33,319 nt of DNA from NCBI GenBank assembly GCA_036897095.1, contig JAYMSP010001328.1, positions 1 through 33,319 of the forward strand, written 5' to 3'. This DNA comes from Plantago elongata (taxonomy: Eukaryota; Streptophyta; Magnoliopsida; Lamiales; Plantaginaceae). This document shows positions 13,966 through 24,260 of this stretch, in pieces (position 1 is the stretch's first letter; every line of letters starts with the position of its first letter). The notes beneath the pieces are model-generated. The model did not search any database and was not told the DNA's origin. It worked only from the letters and a program-made list of their open reading frames with translations. The position numbers were made by a program, and so were the translations under genes.

Positions 13966-14790
13966 TATAGTATGAAAGATAATGTATAAATTAGGAGATA
14001 TATAAAGTATTTTACAACAGTATTAGAGAAATTTTAAAATTTTATATTTGAGATAAATACAATGTGAACGTATTATTGCCAGCCCAAGTCCCACCCTACA
14101 TGCACGAGGACACAATTCAATTTATCCACATTCCAGAGGACACAAAACACCAAGACATTATTTTATGGAACCAATGTTGAGTTATGCACTTCGTGTTTTG
14201 GGAGTGACAAAGTTTTGGCCTACATTTCGCAGTATTCGTTACACAATGGTCCACCGCCATCGGATTCTTTAAACCAAAAAGCATTTTGTGAGTTGTGACT
14301 ATACAAATTATTAATGTGAGAAGAAAATATTTTCATCGTTATGTAAATAATGAAATAATTTAATTTTATATAATTTAAAAAAATATATAATATGTGATTA
14401 AAAATGAGTTTAAAATATAAAAATATATATTGAATTAATTTAATTTTATATAATTTAAAAAAATATATAATATGTGATTAAAAATGAGTTTAAAATATAA
14501 AAGTATATATGAATTCAATAATATATAGTTAAAAATGAGTTCTATTATGGAGTTATTTCTATAAATGAAAAATTATTTCGTTTAAAATAAAATATTGTTT
14601 TAATTTTAAAAGAAAGAGGGGAAGTATTATTTAATCATTTTTTTGGACTGTTGGCTAATCGGTGGTGATTGATTTCACACTCCACGAAGCAAGCACTGGA
14701 CAAAGCTAATGTAAGTTGGAGTCAAAAGTTGTAGACTTGTAGTTTTCTCTGCCCTAATTGAAACTCGAAAAATCAGAACTACGTATTGAG
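13966..14790. other. Intergenic with 80-bp tandem repeat
   Basis: AT-rich DNA with no gene signal. The only clear structure is the 80-bp tandem duplication listed separately. Confidence 0.6.
14351..14510. repeat. 80-bp tandem duplication
   Basis: Two head-to-tail copies of an A+T-rich unit starting near TGAAWTAATTTAATTTTATA, period 80 bp, nearly identical. Confidence 0.9.
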
Positions 14791-14821
14791 CATAATTGCC
14801 CAAATCAAACTAGTTGGAATT

Positions 14822-14902
14822 TGGGCCCAACAAGCACATTTTATGTTATGGGCCAGGAGTTCACTGTCCAGTCCAATTTCCCAGTTAAACCGGCCTAGCC
14901 CA
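14822..14902. promoter_or_regulatory. Cluster of four site II (TGGGCY) motifs
   Basis: Within 81 bases there are TGGGCC on plus at 14822 and 14849, TGGGCC on minus at 14829-14824, and TGGGCT on minus at 14902-14897. Site II motifs are bound by TCP factors and cluster in promoters of plant ribosomal, mitochondrial and cell-cycle genes, often divergent ones. No gene is evident within about 1 kb on either side, so this may be an orphan promoter or chance. Confidence 0.4.
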
Positions 14903-15209
14903 ACAATTCTGATTTTCTGAAAAATGATTCGTTCACTGACTAAACAGAATCGGAAATTGGTTTGAGTAAAAATGGAACCTTTGTAATTTTGGGTTCAATT
15001 TTTTAAAAAAGTTGAAGGAACTGGCAATTCCATGTCATAACGGCAACTCCCCTAGTATTTTGAAAAGTTCATGTTCTAAATTAGAATTTGAATTATGGAA
15101 ATACCACCACGTCATAATTTAAAACACGATCTATTAAATGAAATGTAATTAATTGTACACCTTCAGTTAATACGTAAACTTTACGCATTTTATTAAAGGT
15201 TGTACTAAT

Positions 15210-16020
15210 AGTTATTGTAAGCATGAGTTTTTCGTGAGTGTACTGATTACACTTCGAAATTTACAGTCCAGTGTACTAAGTACACTAGTACAAGTGTATC
15301 GACTACACTGGATATATAACTCACACTCTAAGTCTTAATCGAACTTGACTTCGATTAGTACTGATATAGTTTTTAACTTTATTCAACTAACATAACAAGT
15401 TCTATAGTAGCTAGTGTACGTCTATTGTGTGCAGAAAATCAAAATATGAGGGATCCTAAAATTCAAAGGAGATTACAAGTCGAAGTATGCTAGGACAAGG
15501 ACATAGTTGATCGACTGGATAAGAAGAGATCGAATAAGAAGTCGAAGATTGACAGGAATCATAACACGACTCAATGTAGGATTCCTCCCCAATGAAGTCG
15601 GCTTCAAGAATCTATATAAAGGACATCTACATTGAAGATAAAACTACGTGTTCTCAAAGCCAGCCATTCACATAGCATATTTGTTGCACGTAGTTTGTCA
15701 TCAACCTTTTCCAAGTTTTATCTAGTGATTAGTTTAGAGATTAAGAGCTAGATTAGTACGGTTCATTCCTTACATCTACTTGGTTATTTTTCATCTAGTT
15801 GTATTTCTAGAATAGAGCTAGAGTAGTAACTTGTATTCATTATTCGTATAATAGATACTTTCACCTTGAGGCTCGGTGGGTTATCGATACAGATAACCTA
15901 CTAGAAACTTATATCTTATTTCAGTTTATTTTTGCTGTCTTTCTGATTTACAGTAGAAGAGTATAGACAGTACACATAGTTGAGTCGTTATATTTGTCAA
16001 AGTAATAAATTCCGGTCCTC
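15210..16020 (+). mobile_element. Possible solo LTR fossil
   Basis: This stretch has LTR-like order: a TGTACTGATTACA start, a TATA box (CTATATAAAGG near 15613), a transcribed-looking region and an AATAAA signal near 16004. It has no coding region and no primer-binding site beside it, so it would be a solo LTR. Exact ends and a target duplication could not be fixed, and family is unknown. A non-coding RNA gene is the alternative. Confidence 0.3.
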
Positions 16021-16790
16021 ATACTATTTCAGTTATACAGTAGCAACTGAAAGCTACCCAGAATTTAGGTGAGTCTTATTGTAGTTCATGATCTCATGGA
16101 GTTGGAACAGGCATTTGCAGGCCAGCACAAGAATCTTGGTCAGGTATAAGTGAGAGTCATTACTATCCCAACTTCCTCTTTATGTCAACAGACAACAATC
16201 AATTACACTTCTATTCGTGAGAAGTCAGTTTGCCGAACTACCAAAGTACATCCAAAATTCCATCTTTACACTTGCAGGATAATGTAGGAGCATGGAGCAT
16301 TCGGTACATTTATGGCTTGATCAGTAAATATATTCTCTTGAGTATCTTACATGCCATTTGTGAATTTGCCTAACTTTAGGCCAAGTAATATGCACATATT
16401 GTTGAATTTGCTGGTGAAATATTGAATATTGCTGACTATGTAATTAATCAAAACTAGAAGCATTTTTCCTAAATCCCGGATCTCTGTGTGTGGATGTTTT
16501 TACAGAATGTTGATAATATCAAGATTTGCAATTGAACCAGCTTATACGCTCCATGCACTATATATAACGATGTAACAGTACTAAAGTCCTATAAATTAGC
16601 CATATTTCAATTTGACTTCACCTACTCTAGCTGCATTTCCGTTTCTTGGATTCAACAGCCTCCACTTTCTCATTCTCCTCGATTCTTGATATCAAAAACT
16701 AAAAAATTCACCATCCAAGAAACCAAGAAACCTTCAAATATACATACATGATGCAAGTATGTATCGTATAAACCAATAATATTTCTCTCA
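16021..16790. other. Upstream region of the IDA-like peptide gene
   Basis: No gene recognised. The segment MELEQAFAGQHKNLGQ can be read just before a GT at 16142, but it has no recognisable family. A TATATATAA box at 16558-16566 could serve the peptide gene, implying a 5' UTR of about 200 nt rich in CT. Confidence 0.4.
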
Positions 16791-16792
16791 TT

Positions 16793-17089
16793 ATGGCTTC
16801 AAAGATCTTCATCTTCGTTCTTCTCTTACTCTCATTGATCCTCTCGTTCACCTGTTCGACCCCGTTTCTCGATCGAAAACTCCTGGCGAATGCCCCTGAA
16901 GCAGTTCCAAGCACAGAGTGTTTAAAGGTTGATTCGTACAAGAACAAATCGAAGAGAAAGCGTAGGTCATCGTTTTCAGCAATGCTGCCAAAGGGTTACA
17001 TTCCGCCTTCCGGTTCGTCTCCTTGCCATAATGTCTACCCGAATTCGATAACTTTCTTCTGTGATCTTACTCAAACACGTCAACCCTGA
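16793..17089 (+). CDS. IDA-like secreted peptide precursor
   Basis: This single-exon frame encodes 98 aa. Residues 1-22 are a signal peptide (MASKIFIFVLLLLSLILS). A variable middle follows, then a basic processing region KSKRKRR at 53-58, then the conserved C-terminal motif FSAMLPKGYIPPSGSSPCHN at 61-80, and a short tail with a last Cys at 90. The motif aligns with the EPIP core of IDA and IDL peptides (LPKG then IPPSxPSxRHN), which bind HAESA/HSL receptor kinases and control organ abscission and stress responses. It differs by SPC in place of the PSKR that precedes the terminal HN. Mature Cys are C43, C78 and C90; C78 and C90 could pair if the tail is retained. The ATG lies in good context and no longer frame exists. 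Assignment to an IDL6/7-like branch is likely but unproven. Confidence 0.7.
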   Translation: MASKIFIFVLLLLSLILSFTCSTPFLDRKLLANAPEAVPSTECLKVDSYKNKSKRKRRSSFSAMLPKGYIPPSGSSPCHNVYPNSITFFCDLTQTRQP

Positions 17090-17259
17090 TTCAAGAATCG
17101 GCTCAAATCTTGATATGTGTACGAGACCGGGTATATGTAAATCTTCAAATCTTGATTGGAATTTTGGCTATGATGATGAGTTTTATTTGTTACGAATGTT
17201 ATAATGAATTCTGTAAACCTGTATGGTACGGAAATATGTGAATGAAATTATATACACAG

Positions 17260-18300
17260 AGATGTTTAATTCAATTTTGCACTTTTACTACTTGTCCTGA
17301 ATTTGTTTTCCTTATTTTTGTGATAGATGAACTCAATTAAGCTTCATTTCTTGATTTTGATTGATCATTTGTAATTTGTATCGTAGTATTTGAATTGAGT
17401 GGATATGGCCTGTGCACTGTGGGGTGTTTGATACGTAGTATAGTTTCAATATGTTGATGTGTAAATAAAAGATCAATTTGATCAAGAGTTGTTAGTTGAG
17501 CTAATAGTCTAATGAAAAAGTCTTTCCAATAATATATACTTCTAGTTTAATCTTTTGCCTTGTTTGACATACAACGAAGCTTATTTAACGGAAAGCATAT
17601 GAATTTCCATTATTCAAGGACCTATGTTTCAATTCCCACAACTAACTTTTCAGTAAATTACACAATTCAAAACGTGGTTGGTGTGGTAGTACAATTTATA
17701 CTAAGAAATTTCACCGAAATAAACTCAAACCAATAAACTGATCAATTTTTTTATTATTAAAATTAATCGAAAAGTTAGGTGTAACTGAAAAGCTAGTTGT
17801 TAATTTTTTTTCAACAAGCTAACTTCAATAAAAAAGTTGTACGTCTACGTAAAAGCTTTTTAAAAAAGTTTATGGAGCTGAAAAGCTAGTTGAAAAGTTA
17901 ATTAAAAATCTATTGGTAAACATGACCTCAATTACATTGCGTACTCACAATCTTTAAATGAATGACAACTGATTCACTATAAAATTTCTAGTGCGCTAGT
18001 GAGAAGAAAGTTGTAGAAAAAAATATATTGGTACACTGAAATAACTATATAAGAGGAGAATAATTTACGAGTAAACATTTAATCGTAAAATATTAAATTT
18101 TAATATTGGCCAGGTCTTAAAAGATATGATATATCGGACCCATTTTTTAATGAATGTGGTTTATTTCAACCACAAAGTATACAATTTAATTATAAATCTG
18201 GTCTATGAAAGAATTTTTCGAATATATCCAATTTTTTTCCGGACTTACATTTGACCTAGTGAGATAAGTCAACGATATTTTCCCCCAATATTTACAAATT
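17260..18300. other. Intergenic; weak MITE-like inverted ends
   Basis: No gene recognised. GCCTTGTTTGACATAC near 17556 and GGTAAACATGACCTC near 17915 are weakly inverted, and GAAAAGCTAGTTG occurs twice inside (17779 and 17879), which could mark a decayed hAT MITE of about 370 bp. This is too weak to list separately. Confidence 0.35.
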
Positions 18301-18351
18301 TCAGTTTCTTCCTTTGAATCAAAACAATCAGAGCGATTCGCCCGCGAAGCA

Positions 18352-20376
18352 ATGTCACTGAGAACAAAAATCAAACACCTAACCGGCACTCTCCCAGCCA
18401 CCTTCCGCCGCCTCCACCACCTCCCATCGACGCCGCAACAGTTACCAGAACATCCACAAGCACACTTCAAAGAAGATCCAATCCAAATCCTCTCAAACAT
18501 TTGGGTCAAATCATTCTCCGAACCCCAAAAGCCCTTCCAATACCTCACCGGATTCCTCTCCAAGTTCGACCTCTGGGTACTCGCATACCAGCGCACGTGT
18601 GCACACTTTACCGGCTCCTACCAGCACAAAAACTCCATCCCGTCACAAACCATCTCCGATCTGCTATCCCTGAAAAACGCCGTCGTTTCAAACAAATTTA
18701 GATGGAATTCAAATCTCGATCAGCTCATTCGTAGCCCCAAAGATACTACGGTCAGTGTCGAATTGCTCTCGAAAAATAAGATTAGATCGATTTTGGCGTC
18801 CGGTACGCAGCCATTTCAGGACAGGGTTGTGCAGGAAGTGTTGCTGATGGTTCTGGAACCGGTTTACGAGGCGCGGTTTTCGGCGAAATCTCATGCGTTT
18901 CGGCCAGGTAGGAATCCTCATACTGTGATTAGAACTATTCGGAGTAGTTTCGCTGGTTATTTGTGGTTTATCAGAGGTGATTTGAGTGAGGTTATTGATT
19001 GTGTTGGTGAGGATGTTGTTTTGGAGTGTTTTGCTAAAGCTGTGAAAGATAGAAAGGTTTTGAGTTTGGTTAAGTCAGGGTTGAGAGGAAATGACAGGCG
19101 TAATGGGCACGATGTTGACAATGAGAGTAAACCAGAGAGTAGGAAGGAGATAAAGAAGGCGGAGAGGAGGAGAAAGAGGATATTGAGTGACAATGAGCCG
19201 AAGCCTGATCTGTATTGGTTGAGGACATTTTTTAATTTCGCGCCGGAAGAGGCGGCTAGGGTGCCCGTTTATGGGTACTGCGGGATTTTGAGTCCTTTGC
19301 TGATGAATGTCTGCCTTGATGAATTGGACTTTATAATGGAAAGTAAGATAGAGGAGTTTTTTAGGCCTTGTGCTTCTGATTCGATAAATGATGGGTGTCA
19401 TAATCCTTTGTGGCCAGAGTTTGTGCCTTCGAATGGCACGGAGAAAGCTCGTAAGATGGATTATATTCGATTTGCAGGTCATTTTTTAGTTGGTATCAGG
19501 GGGTCTAAAGAGGAGGCTGTACAGATTAGGAAAGATATAATTGAGTTTTGTGAGCAAAAGTTTGGTATAAGATTAGACAATTCAAAAATTGAGATCGAGC
19601 ACATAACAAGAGGGATCCAATTTCTGGATCATATCATATGTCGTAGAGTTATATATCCGACACTTCGTTATACTTCTAGTGGTGGCAATATTGTAAATGA
19701 GAAAGGTGTTGGGACCATGCTTTCAGTTACAGCTAGCTTGACACAGTGTATTAGCCAGTTTAGGCGGCTTGCTTTAGTAGAAGGTGATAGAGACCCTGAG
19801 CCATTGCCTTGCACAGCTATGCTTTACTCAGGTCAAGCACATACTAATTCTCAAATGAACAAGTTACTGGAAACCATGGCCGATTGGTATAGATATGCAG
19901 ACAACCGGAAGAAAGTTGTTGGATTTTGTGCTTATGTGATTCGTAGCTCTTTGGCTAAGTTATATGCCGCGAGATATAGGTTGAAGTCTCGGGCAAAAGT
20001 TTATAAGATTGCTTCGCGGAATCTTGGCCGTCCATTGATTGATAGCACTAAGAATGCTGCTCCTGAATATTCAGATCTTTTGAGGATGGGACTTGTGGAT
20101 GCAATAGAGGGGATTCAATTCTCGCACATGTCGTTGATTCCTTCATGTGATTATACTATTTTCCCTAGGAATTGGATACCTGATCATGAGATATTATTGC
20201 GGGAATATATAAGGTTACAAAATCCCAAATTATTTTGTGAACTGAACAGGGCAGTTAAAAATCATGGTTTATCTGGTCCTCAAGATGTATTGTGTAATAT
20301 TGTATGGGACTACAAAGTCCTTGGAATTGGAAGAAACGAATTTAATAGCAACAAAGCTACAAAAAATGCTACATAA
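18352..20376 (+). CDS. nMAT1: Nuclear-encoded mitochondrial group II intron maturase (nMAT1/nMAT2 class)
   Basis: An intronless 674-aa frame. The N-terminus (MSLRTKIKHLTGTLPATFRR) is Arg/Ser/Thr-rich and lacks acidic residues, as in a mitochondrial presequence. Residues 135-430 form a reverse-transcriptase-like domain: NKIRSILASGTQPFQDRVVQ, then SHAFRPGRNPHTVIRTIR, then FIRGDLSEVIDCV, then GYCGILSPLLMNVCLDELD. The catalytic YADD is replaced by FAGH (374-377) in YIRFAGHFLVG, so reverse transcription should be lost. A Lys/Arg-rich insert lies near 255-272. Domain X (about 505-610) includes ADWYRYADNRKKVVGFCAY. No C-terminal HNH endonuclease motif is present, which places it with nMAT1/nMAT2 rather than nMAT3/nMAT4. 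Such proteins enter mitochondria and assist splicing of degenerate group II introns, for example in nad transcripts. nMAT1 is favoured over nMAT2 on overall resemblance and length, but only moderately. Confidence 0.93.
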   Translation: MSLRTKIKHLTGTLPATFRRLHHLPSTPQQLPEHPQAHFKEDPIQILSNIWVKSFSEPQKPFQYLTGFLSKFDLWVLAYQRTCAHFTGSYQHKNSIPSQTISDLLSLKNAVVSNKFRWNSNLDQLIRSPKDTTVSVELLSKNKIRSILASGTQPFQDRVVQEVLLMVLEPVYEARFSAKSHAFRPGRNPHTVIRTIRSSFAGYLWFIRGDLSEVIDCVGEDVVLECFAKAVKDRKVLSLVKSGLRGNDRRNGHDVDNESKPESRKEIKKAERRRKRILSDNEPKPDLYWLRTFFNFAPEEAARVPVYGYCGILSPLLMNVCLDELDFIMESKIEEFFRPCASDSINDGCHNPLWPEFVPSNGTEKARKMDYIRFAGHFLVGIRGSKEEAVQIRKDIIEFCEQKFGIRLDNSKIEIEHITRGIQFLDHIICRRVIYPTLRYTSSGGNIVNEKGVGTMLSVTASLTQCISQFRRLALVEGDRDPEPLPCTAMLYSGQAHTNSQMNKLLETMADWYRYADNRKKVVGFCAYVIRSSLAKLYAARYRLKSRAKVYKIASRNLGRPLIDSTKNAAPEYSDLLRMGLVDAIEGIQFSHMSLIPSCDYTIFPRNWIPDHEILLREYIRLQNPKLFCELNRAVKNHGLSGPQDVLCNIVWDYKVLGIGRNEFNSNKATKNAT

Positions 20377-20858
20377 GCGTTTCTTGGAGCAGGCAAGTTT
20401 AATCTGAGTCATATGATTCCAGGTTGCTTCCTTGCCCGGGAAGCGGGATAGCTCTTTCAGAAAGAACAAGTAAAGGATTCTGAAATGAAGTCGTCAATTA
20501 TCATCATGCACCAATATTTTCTATTGCAGCGTGCTTGTCGTAATTGGCACGTTGTTATGGTATTAAAAGTTTGACTCGATTGCAGCAAGTAGCAACAACT
20601 CTGAAGATGAGAATTGGAAGAGGTAACTGTTTTGGCTTCGGCCATTCCTGACTTCTGCAAATCTGTTATGCATGAAATACATAATGTGAACAAAAGTCAG
20701 GCATATGAAGTAATGACATGTTTTTTCTTGATTTGGCTAATTAAATTGTCTCTCTGCGTCTGATTGTTGGTTCATACAAATTTTGCATGCATTATTTGAT
20801 TTAGTTATAGCTTTTGAAAAAATTGTTGTTCGATTAAATATTAGACTCCAAATAGGAG
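20377..20858. other. nMAT 3' UTR and flank
   Basis: Probably contains the maturase 3' UTR. I see no further coding sequence before the Tourist-like MITE at 20862. Confidence 0.5.
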
Positions 20859-20861
20859 TTA

Positions 20862-20986
20862 ATGCTCTGTTCTCTTTGTCTGAACTCAAGTGATCTGAAC
20901 TGAAGTGTAGTATTAAAATAACTAAGCAAATCTGAACTGAACTGAAATTAATGAGTTTTAACTTTTCAGGCTAAGAGAACAAAGCC
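20862..20986. mobile_element. Tourist-like MITE (PIF/Harbinger type), copy A
   Basis: The inverted ends are TGCTCTGTTCTCTT on the left and, read in reverse complement, GGCTTTGTTCTCTT on the right. TTA lies outside each end (20859-20861 and 20987-20989), the PIF/Harbinger target duplication. The interior is rich in TGAACTGAACTGAA. Copies B (31649-31790) and C (27136 onward) share ends, interior and TTA flank. Confidence 0.7.
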
Positions 20987-21132
20987 TTAGGAATTAGGTT
21001 ATCTCAAGAAAAATAATTAGTATATTCCATATAGTGTACTAGTTCTTCAAGGTCCCGGAAGCTAGCTTGGTGCACTGTTTGACACGAGTAGTATAGTGCT
21101 ATATTACATAATTACCTTCAAATTACTTCAGA

Positions 21133-23080
21133 GGTGAAACTTTTGCAAAGATGAAAAAGGGTGTTGAAATCGTCAATATTTGCGTGTCGGGGCGTGATTG
21201 ATGAAGATGCATAGTGAAGGCTCTTGATATTAGAATTGTGGCCCAGGTTCTTACCTAAACTTTATGAAGAATGAAAAGTATAGCAGTCCCAAAAAAATTG
21301 AAGTCACATATAACTTTTATTTTCTTTAGCCATTAAGCTCTAAAGACTGCCAACTTTCTAAAGATCTCAAAATGCTTCTTGAAATTCATACCTTAAATAC
21401 AAAATCTTTGATCAAATGTTAATATAGCCCAAAACAGTAGTTATACTCATATTTCATTAATTCGATGGTGTAATTTCAGGCAGCACTGCAAGAGCCTCCT
21501 GCAAAGGACAGCAAGTTGATTCAGCATCCAAATGTAACTACAACTTCACATCTGGTGCCTGCACAATCGAGTACAGATTTTGCAGATTCCTGATCTTTCT
21601 TATCGGCTTTATTTTCTCCCAGGACCTATCTAATTCTTGCACAGTGGTCTTTATTGAATGTGCATGAAGATGTGGTCATTGAGATTGCTGAGGTTGTTGT
21701 TGGAGCCTTGAAGGGAGACCTTGCTGCCACTGCTGTCAAGGCACCTATGGTTCCTGCTGAGGTACTTAATATATTCGTAAGCTGTTTCAGTTATTGTTTT
21801 TTAAAGGAAATTTCGACATGGATGAGCCATTCTCCTGGTTCTAGATGATTCAAGTTTTGATCATGTAAAGACTGTAGACATTGATCTGCATTTCTCTCCT
21901 TCCCCTTATAATGGTGCAATACATGAATACATGATAATAGCACTAATCTTGTGATCCATAACATCACATAATTAATTTCAAATATCTTCTTTCTTTTCTT
22001 CACTCAAGATCTTAAAAGAATCAAACTTCTTGTGTCGTTTTAGCATCTAGGCACCTGTAACTATGAATAAAGTTTGTGTTCTTTAGCACCTGAGCTTTCA
22101 ATTTACCTTTGCAATTATATATATTCTTAAACTGTATCAATTGGTCGATTTTGAAAAACTGCTGTAAAATATTTATTTATAGTAATGGAGTTGGTCAAAA
22201 GGTTCTAAAATCAAGCAATCTTTCTGCAAGTTAATCATTTCAAAGTCCGGGCAATCAAGTAGTGTACTTTATCTATAAGCTATTACGAAGTACAAGGTTT
22301 ACTCATACAAAACTGTTGATGACAGGTTCTAGCAGAACTAAAACCTTTTGTTGCTCTCGGCGAAAAGCTCAGTAGACTTGCTGTGCAATTAGTCTCTGGT
22401 GGGAGTGGCATAAAAAATGTGAAAGTCACTTATGGTTCTGCTAGAGTTTCAGATGATCTGGACATGCAGTTGCTACGTGCCATGATTACCAAGGGCCTTA
22501 TTGAGCCTATCTCGGACGTATTTGTTAACTTGGTGAATGCAGATTTTACAGCTGAACAAAGAGGGCTTTGGATAACTGAGGAACGGGTCACATGAGAACC
22601 CAATTGAGCTAATCCAAGTTCACATTGCCAACGTGAAAACTAAATTTGCCAGTGCTACTTCTGATTCTGGTGAAATAACAGTAGAAGGCCAGGTTAAAGA
22701 TGGCATTCAACATTTGACAAAGGTAGTGTTAGATCTTAAATTTTCAATGCTCTACTCAGACTACTCTATCCTATCCTTTTATATTAAGGTTTGGAATGTT
22801 AACATGTCATTCCATATGTATCTACAGGTAGGGTCTTTTGAAGTGGATGTGAGTTTGGAGGGAAGTATCATACTGTGCAGGCAAGTTGATCAGCCCGGAA
22901 TGAGTGGAAAAGTGGGTAGCATTCTGTGCGAAGAGAACTTGAACGTTAGCTTCATGAGTGTTAAAAGGATACCTCCAAGAATCTAGCTGTACAATTGCAG
23001 TTGATGAACCAAGCAAACAAGCGCTGAAGAGAATAGGTGATATCCCAGCCATTGAGGAGTTTATTTACCTTAAGTTGTAG
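21133..23080 (+). pseudogene. 3-phosphoglycerate dehydrogenase (PGDH) pseudogene, 3' half
   Basis: Four exons match plant plastid PGDH, the first enzyme of the phosphorylated serine pathway: 21133-21246 (ETFAKMKKGVEIVNI, VKALDIRIVAQ), 21480-21761 (EPPAKDSKLIQHPNV, then EIAEVVVGALKGDLAATAVK), 22326-22722 (VLAELKPFVALGEKLSRLAV, RAMITKGLIEPISDVFVNLV, IELIQVQ-like IELIQVHIANV) and 22828-23080 (GSFEVDVSLEGSIILCRQVD, then IPAIEEFIYLKL and stop). The junctions keep GT-AG introns at family positions, so this is a DNA-level duplicate, not a retrocopy. Lesions include loss of the N-terminal half with most of the NAD-binding domain, frame breaks around GVIDEDA in the first exon, a missing DVFT after AAL, a non-matching stretch of about 90 nt near 21565-21655, a frame break with TGA near 22593, and another near 22980. 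The substrate-binding remnant and ACT-like regulatory end are otherwise well conserved. No functional enzyme can result. Confidence 0.9.
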
Positions 23081-24025
23081 TGCTGTAGTGTGTGGTTCAT
23101 GTCGTAATACAATTACTATCTTTTTTGTTATATATTTTGTCTCATCTACAGGCATATTACGTGCACCTGCTGCAAAGCCTAAAAAGGTTAACATGTGATT
23201 TTCCTGGCCTGTGAGATGTATCTTGAATGTTTACAAGAATGTTATGCTAATTAAAACTAGATGAGTTTATGTAAGAAATCAATCATCATGTTCATATGAA
23301 CAACTATACATTCACATGGACAAAACTACACAAACAGAGATATAAGAGAAAATTAGAAGGAAAAATATTTGATCACAATACATATTCAACCATAACACTT
23401 GAATAGTTACTCCGATCGAGCTCCATATGCAAGAATTTGAAAGTACGTAGTTACACTCACTCTCTACATATCCTATTGGCATTTGGCATTTGCTTATTCT
23501 ATTAACTTATTCGATTTTCAGTTATATATTTGTAGAAACATTTAATTGTATCATATCGAGATAATACAATTTTAAGTTAAATAAATACTTATGGAAATAT
23601 TTATATGTGTCCTGTGGAGACACAAATTTATTCTCAAATTTTATTTTCAATTAAATACTTATAAAAACATCTATCTGTGTCATGTGGAGACACAATTTAT
23701 TTTACTTTGTATATAAACACGAAATTTATATTCTAAAGAAAAGAAAGAACTCAGAAATTTCTGTGTGGTGTGGTCTCTACCGGGGAAGCCCAGTTGACTT
23801 CTACTGGACTTTGAATGATCATAATAGATTTCCAAGGTTTAAAAGGCTTTTCACAATGTCTTAAGTAAAGCCCGAGTCATTTGGGCCAGAAACTCAAATA
23901 ATAGTACTACCTAGTGTAGTAATTTGAACTACTGTAATTTGAAGTCTTTCTTTTTTTCAGGAAAGAAATGTATGAGACTTAAAAGTCATTGTCAGTTTTC
24001 AAAGTTGAAATTACAGAAATTGAAG
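23081..24025. other. Intergenic with degenerate tandem repeats
   Basis: No gene recognised. A repeat is described separately at 23520-23705. Confidence 0.6.
23520..23705. repeat. Degenerate tandem repeat, about 70-bp unit
   Basis: The blocks ATGTGTCCTGTGGAGACACA and CTGTGTCATGTGGAGACACA lie about 71 bp apart, each preceded by AAATACTTATRRAAAYAT. A third, more diverged copy (TTGTATCATATCGAGATAATACA, in part) precedes them. Each block contains the small palindrome TGTGTC...GACACA. Confidence 0.65.
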
Positions 24026-24028
24026 GTT

Positions 24029-24219
24029 AAACCAAAACTTTCCTGTCATCCACACCGTCATAATCTAGTCTAGCTAGGTGATCGGCATGACAATTTACCT
24101 TCCTATCAATCTTCATAACTCTTATGTCCCACGGATTGTGCAACAATAATTTGCACTCATTCACTAATTTAATCAGTTCATCCAGCGGCTCTTCTTTCTC
24201 CGTAATCCAGTCATATTCC
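24029..24219 (-). pseudogene. RNase H-like (RVT_3) domain fragment
   Basis: The minus strand reads EYDWITEKEEPLDELIKLVN, then ECKLLLHNPWDIRVMKIDRK, then VNCHADHLARLDYDG, before a stop at 24029. The pattern ECxxLL, WDIRVMKIDRKVNCHADHLARL matches the C-terminal part of plant RNase H-like domains (the H-x-x-R-x-x-N-x-x-A-D-x-L-A signature), found in LINE-encoded and domesticated proteins. The upstream part, with the first catalytic acidic residues, is absent, and a Stowaway lies just beyond at 24261. It is most likely a LINE or gene remnant. Confidence 0.6.
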
Positions 24220-24260
24220 CTCTCTCCGAGTCATTTAACTAATTCGTAATATATCAAATA

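Noticed and set aside
18186-18596. 136-aa minus-strand open frame over the maturase 5' end
   Set aside because: It is antisense to the strongly supported maturase frame and shows no recognisable domain; it mirrors that gene's biased codons.
21654-23080. Functional PGDH gene in this window
   Set aside because: The N-terminal half is missing and several frame-breaking changes separate otherwise good exons.
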